This document shows, one piece after another, positions 15,445-23,420 of a DNA stretch of 23,420 bases. The stretch lies in assembly GCA_964450645.1 (NCBI GenBank), contig CAYVEB010000025.1, positions 1 to 23,420 of the forward strand. The letters are read 5' to 3'. Below the pieces are notes generated by a model, which did not search any database, was not told where the DNA came from, and was given only the letters and a program-made list of their open reading frames with translations. Position 1 is the first letter of the stretch; each line of letters opens with the position of its first letter. The translations under genes were made by a program, and so were the position numbers. The stretch is from JAKSPM01 sp964450645. Lineage in GTDB: Bacteria > Bacillota > Clostridia > Oscillospirales > Oscillospiraceae.

Positions 15445-15474
15445 TTTATAATTTTTGTCCAAGAAAATTGACAA
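15445..15474 (-). promoter_or_regulatory. Probable promoter of the flavoprotein / tRNA-editing operon
   Basis: On the minus strand TTGTCA (15469-15474) and TATAAA (15445-15450) are separated by 18 bp. The -35 overlaps, in opposite direction, the -35 of the plus-strand protease promoter, so both cannot be occupied at once. The leader would be about 118 bases. Confidence 0.5.
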
Positions 15475-15496
15475 GCCCGCGCACTTATGATATACT
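15468..15496 (+). promoter_or_regulatory. Promoter of the giant protease gene
   Basis: A consensus TTGACA (15468-15473), 17-bp spacer and TATACT (15491-15496) form a strong sigma-A promoter, with transcription expected near 15503 and a leader of about 136 bases. Confidence 0.82.
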
Positions 15497-15505
15497 GATG
15501 CCGTT

Positions 15506-15598
15506 ACACCGCCAAACCGGGGTTCGGAAGTTCCCGCACGGCGGATGTGTAAAAACGCAGACTTCAATTGCCGCCTGTCATGTTGCATGATACGCGGC
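15506..15598 (+). promoter_or_regulatory. Structured 5' leader of the protease gene
   Basis: The leader can fold into two hairpins. The first pairs ACACCGCC with GGCGG-A-TGT (15506-15513 with 15540-15548) around an inner CGGG/CCCG stem. The second pairs GCCGC with GCGGC (15570-15574 with 15594-15598) around a 3-base internal loop and TCATG/CATGA. No T run follows either hairpin. I could not match it to a known riboswitch class. Confidence 0.45.
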
Positions 15599-15638
15599 AC
15601 CGTGTGTCATGCGAAGTAGCAAGAAAGTGAGACTGTCT

Positions 15639-18600
15639 ATGAAAAAGTGTAAATCCCTTTTATCCATCCTTCTGGTGCTTGCCATTTTGATCGGGATTCT
15701 GCCCCCGGCGGCCTATGCTGCGGACGCCGACGCCGTGGAACCGTCAAGCGGCGAGACTTTGACCCTGACAGAGGAAGAACTGCCCATCGACCCGCGTCTG
15801 CCCGACCTTTTCGTCCAGGAGGAAGCGCAAACGGAGCAGACGTATGCGCCGGAGGACCTGGTGCGCGTGTCCATTGTGCTTGAGCGAACGCCCACCATTG
15901 ACATGGGCTATCCCATCCAGACCATTGGCCAGAATAAGGCGGCGATCGACTACCGCAACCGACTGAAAACCACCCAGGAGAATTTGATCGCGAAGATTGA
16001 GGATGTTGCCCTGGACGGTGAGGAGTTGGATGTGGAACTGAAGCTGACGCTGGCGGTCAATTTGATCTCCGCTAATGTGGAGTATCAGCAGATCGACAGC
16101 ATCCGGCAGGTTCCGGGCGTCGCGGACGTGGTCATCGAACACATTTACCAGCCCACCGACGCGGAGGAATCGTCGGACTACTCCACGCATATGCTCCCCT
16201 CCACCCAGACCATCGGCCCGGAAGCTGTCCATGATTTCTACGGCTACACCGGCGCGGGAACCCGGATTGCCATCATTGACTCGGGCGTAAACGATCAGCA
16301 TCAGTCCTTTGATGCCAAAGCGTTTACATATTCCCTGACCAAAAACGCGCCGGATACAAACAAGGACGGCAATGTGGACGCGCAGGAAAAAGAGGCTTAT
16401 CTTGCCGGCCTGGATCTGATGGTGCAGCAGGATATCCAGAATGCGCTGGATACGGGCAAGTTGAACGTCGCCCCGGCGTATCGCGACGCCAGCAAGCTGT
16501 ACAAAAACAGCAAAATCCCCATGGCCTATAACTATTGCGACAACAACCTGACCACCACCAATGGCTCGGCTGGGATCCACGGCTCCCATGTGGCGGGCAG
16601 CGCCGCCGCCAACGCCTATATTCAAAAGGAAGACGGCAATTTTGTTAAGGCCATTGACACCGTGCAGATGGCGGGTGTCGCCCCCGACGCCCAGATTTTG
16701 AATATGAAGGTCTTTGGCGACGGCTTGTGCACGGACTCCGTTATTGTGGCCGCTATTGAAGACGCCCTGATTCTGGGCGCGGATGTGGTGAATCTCTCTT
16801 TGGGCAGGGCCTTCGAGGGATTTTCCTGCAGCGACAGCATCTACGGGCACGTTTTAGAGGATCTGACGCAGCAGGGTGTCCTGATTCTGGGCGCCGTCGG
16901 CAACGACGGTTCCTGGATTTTCCAGAATTCCACTAAACGCCCGACAAAGCTGCACGCGGACGATGTGAACCTGTCCACCGTTACGCCGCCTTCCTCCTAT
17001 GCCAGCCTTATGGGCGTGGCTTGGGCCGACGGTGAGGGGGTTGTGGCCCATTTTTTGCAGCCGGAGGGAGGCTCCCGGCAGGTCTATTGCAACGAGTCCG
17101 ACTACAACGGGAAAAACAGCGCGTCGATCTCTACGCTGGCGTCTGCCAGCCCGGTGCCGTATGTGTACGTGCCGGAAGACTATGAGGACGGCTACGACCA
17201 GATTTCTGAGCTGATCTCCGGGCACCTTGTCATCGTGTCAAGCGAGGGCGACGCCTCCGCGACCGTCCAGGAATTGGACCGTCTGGGCGCCTTGGGTGTG
17301 GTATTTGTCAATCCTAAGCTTGGCGTCCGGCCGGATGTACACGCCTTCCACTATACCGGCTCTATGCCGGTGGTCACCGTGACCAAGGGCGATGGCGACT
17401 ATCTGCGCGAGCAGGCAGAGCAGCGAGCTGTGGCAAACGGCGCCGCCTGTTATGAGGGCAGCTTGACTGTGGACGGCGGAACCGCATCGCAGGAATCCGC
17501 CGCGCATCCCACAATCAATGAGTTCAGTGCCTATGGCGTCCCCAGCAGTCTGATGCTCCAGCCGGAAATTACCGCGTTTGGAACAAATATCTACTCAGTC
17601 AACGGCAACACCAATGACCAGTATAAGGCGCTGTCCGGCACGTCCATGGCCACGCCGATGGTTTCGGGGATGGCTGCCTTGCTGGATCAGGCCTTGCAGA
17701 TGCCGGACGCGCGCTTTGCGGGCGAGAGCTTCTTGCAGCGGGCCGCAGCAAAGGATCCGGATATAAACGTGGGCAAGCTGGCGGGCGGATTGTTGATGTC
17801 CACCGCGGATCCCATGCTGGAGAGTGACGGTAGCTACTATACCCTTCTGCGCCAGGGATCTGGTATTGCCAACGTCAAGAGCGCGGTTCTGGCCGAGTCC
17901 TACATCGACGTGGAGGGCCAGTCCCGCGGCCGCGTCAAGGCGGAGGTGGGCGAGAGCAAGGACCATCGCTTTACGTTCACCTTTGACCTCCACAATGTCA
18001 GCAAAGAGGACCGGCAGTACATTCTCTCCACGGATTTGTTTACGCAGAAGATCGAAACCGACGAGGCGGGCGCGCAATGGCTCTCCGAGTCTACGCGGCT
18101 GTTGGAGAGCACAGTTACCTATAGTGCTGACGGCGAAGCGCTGGACTTCCGATCCGATTTGAACGCCGATGTGAACCGGGACAGCGTCACCGATGAAAAA
18201 GACGCGCAGGATTTGCTGGACTACCTTTCCGGCGAACCTGGCAAGGACGGCCTGGATCTGCAGAAGGCCGACGTGAACAATGATGGCCATACCAATACCT
18301 ATGACGCCCATCTTCTTTTGGCGAGCCTGGGCACAAAGGCTATCACAGTGCCCGCAAACGACGCTGTCACCATCTGTGTGCGGATAGATGTGACGGATTC
18401 CCTGGAGGGCTATTCGAAGGGTGCCTATCTGGAGGGCTTTACCTATGTCAGGCCCTTCTCTCCGGACGGGGCTGTAACGGATGTGACCCATTCTATTCCG
18501 ATTTTGGGCTACTGCGGCAGCTGGTCGGATCCGTCCATGTATGACCGCAACAGCTATGTGGCCAGCCGGTATGGCGACAAGACCATCCCTTACACCACCG

Positions 18601-21600
18601 TCAGTACGGATATCAACTACTTATCCTATCTGGATGCCGATGGCAACCAGCTCTACCTGGCGGGCAACCCCTATGCCTTCACGGAGGGGGAGGCGTATCC
18701 GGAGGGGAAGATCGCCCGCCGCAGCGGCGACATCATCCACAACATGTCGCTGTCTCTGATCCGCCCCGCGGGGGCTTTGGCTTTTGTGGTAATCGGCAGG
18801 GATGAGCAGGGGAACCGCAAGGTCAAGTACATTGGCTCCATGCGCACCCACGTTACCAGCGCGTTTCCTTCGTTCAACGCGTTTAAATTCGTCCCGCTCT
18901 ACTTGGATATCAATAATAGACTGTCCGAGATGAATGTTTCGGACGGAGACGAAGTGGAGATTGGCGCGGTAGCGGTGCCGGAGTATTACGAGCAAGCGGG
19001 CGGCAAGCAGATCGACCGTGATCGCTTAACGTACCTGATTGAGCATAACATGCTTGGCTCCGGCGCCTATCTGACCACAAAAGTCACCATCGACGACCAG
19101 CCGCCGGAGTGCCTTTCCGCCGTGGGCAGAGGCGGCCAGATAACGGTCAAGGTGAAAGACAACCAGCACATTGCCTACCTTGCCCTTTACAGCACCAACG
19201 GGCTGAGCAAATTCGACGAATATGTTCCCAACAGCGGGAAGGGTGAGACGATCACCTACACCTTCAACAAATATTTGCAAAGCGGCGCGGAATATGCGCT
19301 GTTTATCGGCGACTATGCCGGCAACCGTACCATCTACCGTTTCACCTACGGCAGTAAGCCCACTTATAATGACAGTGCCCTCGCCTATATCCATTCCTAC
19401 AACAGTTTAAGCTCGGATCGGAACCGTGGCGTCTGGCTTTTGCTGGAGCCCGAAACGGTTGCCTGTTCCTTGGCCGTGGCCGAAGACGCGTTCCCCTATG
19501 CGTATACCGACCCAGCGTCCTATGTGATCGCGGGCGCGGACGCGGCGGACGATTTCCTGTGGCAGGCCTGCGAGGATGGGATGCTCTATGTATCGCCCAT
19601 CCATGATCCGAATGCACGAAGGCTGGTCTGCGATCTGGCGGCCGCGGGGATGCAGACTGTGCGGGATCTGGCCTTTAGCAGCAAGGACAAACAGCTCTAC
19701 GCGGTGGACGGCACCAATACCCTGTGGCGCATTGACCCAATAGAAGCCGGGATCCAACAGGTGCAGACCGTCTCCCGGACGGACGGACAGGACGCTCACC
19801 TGTACGGCCTGGCCGTGGACGGAAGCGGCAAGGTCTTTTCCACCTGCTATGATGAAACCTTGCAGACAAATTCCATGCTCACCTGGGAGCTGCCGGAATT
19901 GACGTCGGGACTCCCAGCCGCTGTCCAGGCCACGGAATCTCCTTTGACGGAAATCCAGGGCCGCTATATCAGTCTGACCTGGATGGACGGGAGCCTGCTG
20001 GCCTCCTGCGCCCAGAATCTGGACAAAACGAGCAGCGATAATATTCTCTGGCAGATTTCTCCCACAGACGAGGGCTATTCTGTGCGCCGCGCCAACGAAG
20101 GCACAAGCAGCAGCGATTCCTGCCTGCACTGCGCCGTCCGAGGCCTGGTGTATTTGCCCGATGTTCCGCAGCTGGGAATTACGGAGGAAGCTGGAACTAC
20201 CGCGAAAAAGCTGCGGTTGTGCAATGTGCCGGAGGAGCTGCTGACCGGCGGCACCGCCGCCCTCTCCGCGGTGGTTGAACCGTGGACGGTTCCGGTGGAG
20301 GCTGAGCAGATCACCTGGCAGTCCGAAACGCCAGAGCTCGCGTCTGTCGACAGCAACGGTCTTTTCAAAGCCTTAAAGCCCGGCACGGCGAGGATCACCG
20401 CCACCTACCAATCCGGCGGCGTTCAGCTGTCTGCGTCCTGCGATATTTCCATCACCTGGGCGCCTGACATTCAGGTGTCCGCCCTGGTCCATGAGGGCGA
20501 CGGCAACGCCTATTGGGAGACTTTCAACACCCGTACTCCGGATGACCGTATCAAGCTCTCTAATCCACAGACTCCCTATATTGTGGGCACCTTGAACCGG
20601 GCGGGGGATTGCCTGTACGTGCGGATGGGTAACTACCCGTACAAGGTGGATCCGGACACCTTTGAGACAACGGAAGTAACCGGTTACTTTAACGGGCAGC
20701 TTATGCACAGCGATGCGGCTCCCGGAAGATCTGAGGGCGACTATGCCGACTTTGGCTATATGGCGATTGACACGGGGATGAGAAACCACAACCAGGTTTT
20801 CCTTTACAACTATGACCACGCTTTTTCCCGCTTTTATTCAATCGGCAGTACCAATACGCCGGATTCCATCGCGACCGTCGCGTTTGTGGAATCAATCCAG
20901 CATAACTACCCAATTAAAGATCCAGACCAAACCTCCAACATTGCCGATATATACTATCTGCTGTCAGAAAACGGCGCCTTATATAAGATGTGGCTCTATG
21001 AGGGAGAATATAAGTATCTTGACTCTAACACGGGGAAGGAAGAATCGCAGGACAGAATCCTTGTGAAGACGGAGCAGCTTGGCAAAGTCCAAGGAATCGA
21101 TTTGTCCGACGTATGCGAAATGAAAAGCTACGCAACCGCTTCGATGATCTATGACAAGCAGAGCGATTGCCTTGTCTTAGTGAGCAAGGTCAAGACGAAT
21201 CCCGCCAAGCTGCAGGTCATCGACGTGAAAACAATGTCCCTGGTGATGACGCGCGAATTTGCCGGCAACATCCGTGAGATCGGAATTTTGTATCAGTATG
21301 ATTACAGCGAGCATCCGAAGGTTTTGGAGCACAACGCGACCTCTGGCGGCGACGCGGCCGCGCCGCACATGGAAAGCCGCCCCGAGGCATCTTATACCGC
21401 GCTGTCGGCTTCGGCTGGCGACACCGGTTCCGCTATCCAGCTGCAGACGTTGTCCGCAAAAGCGGGCGGGGCGGATTCCACCGTTCCGCTGCGGCTGTTG
21501 TCCCAAGGGGCGGCGCAGACCGTTTCCACTCCGAAAACCCCCGCCGTCTCCGGCGGCCAGGTCACGGTTGACCGGGATGCGCGGCAGGTGACGCTGCATT

Positions 21601-23420
21601 GTCCGCTCAGCGGCACGACCAATGGCCTTTGGAAGATTTCCTACGAGAAGGACGCGCTATCCTTTGATCACCTGAAGAGTACGCTGTCCCATATTGCCTA
21701 TTACGACGACGGGCAGGGGAATCTTACGGTCGCGTTTGCCAGCGCGAAAGAAATTCAAAGCGAAGTTTCGGTCGTTTTCTCCTACCAAGACTCCAGCGGT
21801 GGTCTCCAAACACAAATTCAGGTGACAACCGCCGAGCGGGATGATCAGTTTGCACTGGAAGAAGTGCAGATCATTCCTGTGGTTGACCAAGAACGATTCC
21901 TGCAAGAAATTCAGATTACGCATCTGCCCGAAAAGCGGGAGTATTTGGAAGGGGACGAAGACTTTGATCCTACGGGGCTTGTTGTGACGGCTGTGTACAA
22001 CGACGGCAGCAAGATCGTGCTGGAGCCCCAGGATTATGAGCTTTCCGGCTATGATTCCAAGCCTGGCACCAAGACTATCACAGTGACCTACCAGGAAATG
22101 ACGGCCACCTTTGAAATTGAGGTTAAGGCAAAATCCCTTACGCGGATCGCCGTCACGGCAAAGCCCAAGAAACTGGAATATTTGGAGGGGGATGAAGGTC
22201 TCGAAACGGACGGCTTGGTTGTCACCGCCTATTACAATAATGATACCAGCGCTGTCCTGTCCCCCGGTGATTACGAGCTAACCGGCTTTGTGTCTACTCC
22301 GGGTACGCATACCATCACAGTGACCTATCAGGAAATGACCGATACCTTTGAAATTGTAGTCAAGTCAAAATCCATTGAGAAAATTGCTGTCACGGCAAAG
22401 CCCAAGAAACTGGAATATTTGGAAGGGGATGAAGACCTCGAAACGGACGGCTTGATCGTCACCGCATACTATAACAACGGCGTGGTCGAGGCGGTAACAG
22501 GGTATCAAATCAGCGGCTACGATTCCACGCCTGGCGTCAAGACCATCACGGTCACATACCAGGGCCACAAGGCCACCTTCCAGGTGACGGTCTACGCGCT
22601 GGAGCGGATCGCCGTTACGACCAAGCCGGAGAAACTGACCTATCCGAGGGGAGCCGAGTTTGATTCTACCGGCATGGCGTTGACTCTGACCTATGAAAAC
22701 AACGAAACCCGAGTCGTTACTTCCGGCTGGACAGCCAGCTATGACTTCAGCGATTTGGGCGAACGCCAGGTTGTGATCCACTATGGCGGAAAGACCACGA
22801 CCTTGCTGGTAACGGTCTATTGCGCGCACACCTCCGTCACGGAATATCCGGAAGAGCCCGCCACATGTCAAGAAGACGGCCACACGGCTTATACCGTCTG
22901 CAATGAGTGCGGAGAGATTATCAAGGGTTCCAATACGAGACTGCCTGCCCTGGGTCATGCGTGGAACGAGCCGGAAGCCGATTGGTCGGAGAACGGCGCA
23001 AAGTGTATTATGAACTTTACCTGCGCCCGGGACAAAGCCCACACAGAAACGGTGGAAGCCACTGTGACAAGTCAGGTGAAAACGCCGGCAACTTGTACGG
23101 AAGTGGGTGTTACCACCTATACCGCTACAGCAGTTCTGGACGGCAAGACCTACACGGCCACCAAGGATCTCCAGGACATCCCCACAATTGCGCACACACA
23201 AGCCGCTCCAATTCAAGAAAATAAGGTGGATCCGACCTGCACCAAAGAGGGCGCCTACGACGAAGTGGTCTATTGCAGCGTTTGCCATACGGAGTTGATG
23301 CGTACCCACAAGACGATCGAAAAGATTCCGCACACAGAAGCTGCCCCGGTTCAGGAGAACAAAGTCGCGCCGGGCTGCGAACAGGACGGCTCCTATGAAG
23401 AAGTGGTCTACTGCGTGCGC
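15639..23420 (+). CDS. Giant secreted S8 (subtilisin-like) protease, multidomain, 3' end off window
   Basis: At least 2594 residues, open to the window edge. It begins with a signal peptide (MKKCKSLLSILLVLAILIGI, likely cut after AYA near residue 30). The S8 catalytic domain follows: Asp214 in DSGVN, His314 in GIHGSHVAG, oxyanion Asn422 in VGND and Ser669 in GTSMATP, so it looks active. A PA-like insert lies around 520-593, and an EF-hand-type loop at 239-250. Then come a dockerin-like module (840-899), a long region with propeller-like strands, a Big_2-like domain (about 1535-1605), four Big_3-like Ig repeats (about 2088-2395) and a Cys-rich repeat tail. This resembles lactocepin-type surface proteases. 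The start has a weak ribosome site. The anchor, if any, lies beyond the window. Confidence 0.9.
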   Translation, partial: MKKCKSLLSILLVLAILIGILPPAAYAADADAVEPSSGETLTLTEEELPIDPRLPDLFVQEEAQTEQTYAPEDLVRVSIVLERTPTIDMGYPIQTIGQNKAAIDYRNRLKTTQENLIAKIEDVALDGEELDVELKLTLAVNLISANVEYQQIDSIRQVPGVADVVIEHIYQPTDAEESSDYSTHMLPSTQTIGPEAVHDFYGYTGAGTRIAIIDSGVNDQHQSFDAKAFTYSLTKNAPDTNKDGNVDAQEKEAYLAGLDLMVQQDIQNALDTGKLNVAPAYRDASKLYKNSKIPMAYNYCDNNLTTTNGSAGIHGSHVAGSAAANAYIQKEDGNFVKAIDTVQMAGVAPDAQILNMKVFGDGLCTDSVIVAAIEDALILGADVVNLSLGRAFEGFSCSDSIYGHVLEDLTQQGVLILGAVGNDGSWIFQNSTKRPTKLHADDVNLSTVTPPSSYASLMGVAWADGEGVVAHFLQPEGGSRQVYCNESDYNGKNSASISTLASASPVPYVYVPEDYEDGYDQISELISGHLVIVSSEGDASATVQELDRLGALGVVFVNPKLGVRPDVHAFHYTGSMPVVTVTKGDGDYLREQAEQRAVANGAACYEGSLTVDGGTASQESAAHPTINEFSAYGVPSSLMLQPEITAFGTNIYSVNGNTNDQYKALSGTSMATPMVSGMAALLDQALQMPDARFAGESFLQRAAAKDPDINVGKLAGGLLMSTADPMLESDGSYYTLLRQGSGIANVKSAVLAESYIDVEGQSRGRVKAEVGESKDHRFTFTFDLHNVSKEDRQYILSTDLFTQKIETDEAGAQWLSESTRLLESTVTYSADGEALDFRSDLNADVNRDSVTDEKDAQDLLDYLSGEPGKDGLDLQKADVNNDGHTNTYDAHLLLASLGTKAITVPANDAVTICVRIDVTDSLEGYSKGAYLEGFTYVRPFSPDGAVTDVTHSIPILGYCGSWSDPSMYDRNSYVASRYGDKTIPYTTVSTDINYLSYLDADGNQLYLAGNPYAFTEGEAYPEGKIARRSGDIIHNMSLSLIRPAGALAFVVIGRDEQGNRKVKYIGSMRTHVTSAFPSFNAFKFVPLYLDINNRLSEMNVSDGDEVEIGAVAVPEYYEQAGGKQIDRDRLTYLIEHNMLGSGAYLTTKVTIDDQPPECLSAVGRGGQITVKVKDNQHIAYLALYSTNGLSKFDEYVPNSGKGETITYTFNKYLQSGAEYALFIGDYAGNRTIYRFTYGSKPTYNDSALAYIHSYNSLSSDRNRGVWLLLEPETVACSLAVAEDAFPYAYTDPASYVIAGADAADDFLWQACEDGMLYVSPIHDPNARRLVCDLAAAGMQTVRDLAFSSKDKQLYAVDGTNTLWRIDPIEAGIQQVQTVSRTDGQDAHLYGLAVDGSGKVFSTCYDETLQTNSMLTWELPELTSGLPAAVQATESPLTEIQGRYISLTWMDGSLLASCAQNLDKTSSDNILWQISPTDEGYSVRRANEGTSSSDSCLHCAVRGLVYLPDVPQLGITEEAGTTAKKLRLCNVPEELLTGGTAALSAVVEPWTVPVEAEQITWQSETPELASVDSNGLFKALKPGTARITATYQSGGVQLSASCDISITWAPDIQVSALVHEGDGNAYWETFNTRTPDDRIKLSNPQTPYIVGTLNRAGDCLYVRMGNYPYKVDPDTFETTEVTGYFNGQLMHSDAAPGRSEGDYADFGYMAIDTGMRNHNQVFLYNYDHAFSRFYSIGSTNTPDSIATVAFVESIQHNYPIKDPDQTSNIADIYYLLSENGALYKMWLYEGEYKYLDSNTGKEESQDRILVKTEQLGKVQGIDLSDVCEMKSYATASMIYDKQSDCLVLVSKVKTNPAKLQVIDVKTMSLVMTREFAGNIREIGILYQYDYSEHPKVLEHNATSGGDAAAPHMESRPEASYTALSASAGDTGSAIQLQTLSAKAGGADSTVPLRLLSQGAAQTVSTPKTPAVSGGQVTVDRDARQVTLHCPLSGTTNGLWKISYEKDALSFDHLKSTLSHIAYYDDGQGNLTVAFASAKEIQSEVSVVFSYQDSSGGLQTQIQVTTAERDDQFALEEVQIIPVVDQERFLQEIQITHLPEKREYLEGDEDFDPTGLVVTAVYNDGSKIVLEPQDYELSGYDSKPGTKTITVTYQEMTATFEIEVKAKSLTRIAVTAKPKKLEYLEGDEGLETDGLVVTAYYNNDTSAVLSPGDYELTGFVSTPGTHTITVTYQEMTDTFEIVVKSKSIEKIAVTAKPKKLEYLEGDEDLETDGLIVTAYYNNGVVEAVTGYQISGYDSTPGVKTITVTYQGHKATFQVTVYALERIAVTTKPEKLTYPRGAEFDSTGMALTLTYENNETRVVTSGWTASYDFSDLGERQVVIHYGGKTTTLLVTVYCAHTSVTEYPEEPATCQEDGHTAYTVCNECGEIIKGSNTRLPALGHAWNEPEADWSENGAKCIMNFTCARDKAHTETVEATVTSQVKTPATCTEVGVTTYTATAVLDGKTYTATKDLQDIPTIAHTQAAPIQENKVDPTCTKEGAYDEVVYCSVCHTELMRTHKTIEKIPHTEAAPVQENKVAPGCEQDGSYEEVVYCVR
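16353..16388 (+). other. EF-hand-type calcium loop inside the protease catalytic domain
   Basis: Residues 239-250 read DTNKDGNVDAQE, matching the 12-residue EF-hand loop pattern D-x-N-x-D-G-x-V-D-x-x-E exactly. It lies between the catalytic Asp214 and His314, so it is an insertion in the S8 core. Calcium binding is inferred from the pattern. Confidence 0.75.
18156..18335 (+). other. Dockerin-like module within the protease
   Basis: Residues 840-899 hold two loops, DVNRDSVTDEKD (844-855) and DVNNDGHTNTYD (878-889), each followed by a hydrophobic helix (AQDLLDYL and AHLLLASLG). This is the duplicated F-hand pattern of type I dockerins. It is internal rather than C-terminal. Confidence 0.75.
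21900..22825 (+). repeat. Four Ig-like (Big_3-type) repeats in the protease
   Basis: Four units of about 75-80 residues share the pattern LEYLEGDE...GLVVTAxYNN...YELSGYDSxPGTKTITVTYQ. Units 2 and 3 are almost identical at the DNA level with a 237-bp period (for example 22152-22186 equals 22389-22423), while unit 4 is degenerate. Such stalks usually hold the catalytic part away from the cell wall. Confidence 0.85.
22827..23420 (+). repeat. Cys-rich C-terminal repeats (continue past the window)
   Basis: The last visible part holds repeats with CX2C pairs, such as CNECGE and CSVCHTE, and a recurring HTxAAPxQENKVxPxC followed by EEVVYC or DEVVYC. The pattern resembles short zinc-ribbon-like repeats found in large surface proteins of gut Firmicutes (from memory). 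Metal binding is not proven. Confidence 0.75.

Noticed and set aside
15506..15550. Resemblance of the protease leader to a cyclic-di-GMP-I riboswitch (CCAAACC followed by a hairpin)
   Set aside because: The key GGCAAACC and GACGCAAAGCC segments are not present in the right form, so the similarity is too weak.
15744..20819. Several long minus-strand frames opposite the giant protease
   Set aside because: They lie antisense to a clear S8 protease with intact catalytic motifs. They are high in Gly, Val and His, as is typical of antisense frames, and have no ribosome sites.

Overview
The window looks like a chromosomal segment of a Gram-positive, low-to-mid GC Firmicute, most likely a gut clostridium of the Oscillospiraceae/Ruminococcaceae type. 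The evidence is: clear sigma-A promoters of the TTGACA/TATAAT type with strong AGGAGG ribosome sites; the Firmicute-style order of an L7Ae-like gene, rpsL, rpsG, fusA and tuf; the long Firmicute form of S12; a CoaX-type pantothenate kinase; and a giant secreted S8 protease ending in Ig-like and Cys-rich repeats. No phage, IS element, CRISPR array, tRNA or rRNA was seen. The genus is inferred, not shown.

Layout. (1) 2-472 (+): the C-terminal end of a UPF0597/L-cysteine desulfidase protein, followed by a small 20-bp tandem repeat. (2) 659-5415 (-): the str translation operon, transcribed as L7Ae-like, rpsL, rpsG, fusA, tuf. It has a near-consensus promoter upstream of the L7Ae gene, a second promoter just before tuf and a strong terminator. 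rpoBC, often found just upstream, are absent here. (3) 5597-7969 (-): trpS and a TagO/WecA-type glycan-lipid initiating transferase whose cytoplasmic tail carries nine hexapeptide repeats. Divergent from trpS is gltX (+), so two aminoacyl-tRNA synthetases share one intergenic promoter region. (4) 9719-10943 (-): a three-gene unit of unknown function: a small helical protein, a GPG-rich collagen-like protein and a proline-rich protein with a hydrophobic tail. It converges on gltX at a bidirectional terminator.

(5) 11167-13621 (+): a YfcE-type phosphodiesterase, type III pantothenate kinase and a divergent homologue of diaminopimelate-decarboxylase-fold PLP enzymes that seems to lack the PLP lysine and the catalytic cysteine. 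(6) 13622-14106: a gene-poor gap. (7) 14107-15319 (-): a prolyl-tRNA editing protein and an iron-sulfur flavoprotein. (8) 15639 to the right edge (+): at least 2594 codons of a secreted subtilisin-like protease with intact Asp/His/Ser residues, an EF-hand-type loop inside the catalytic domain, an internal dockerin-like module, a Big_2-like domain, four Big_3-like Ig repeats and a Cys-rich repeat tail running off the window.

Most of the window is housekeeping translation and cofactor metabolism. The points most worth a second look are the degenerate decarboxylase beside coaX, the uncharacterised GPG-repeat operon with its tandem 17-bp direct repeat, the TagO repeat tail, the modular giant protease, and the divergent promoter pair at 15445-15496 that shares one -35 element. 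I see no clear evidence of a wholly new multi-gene system.
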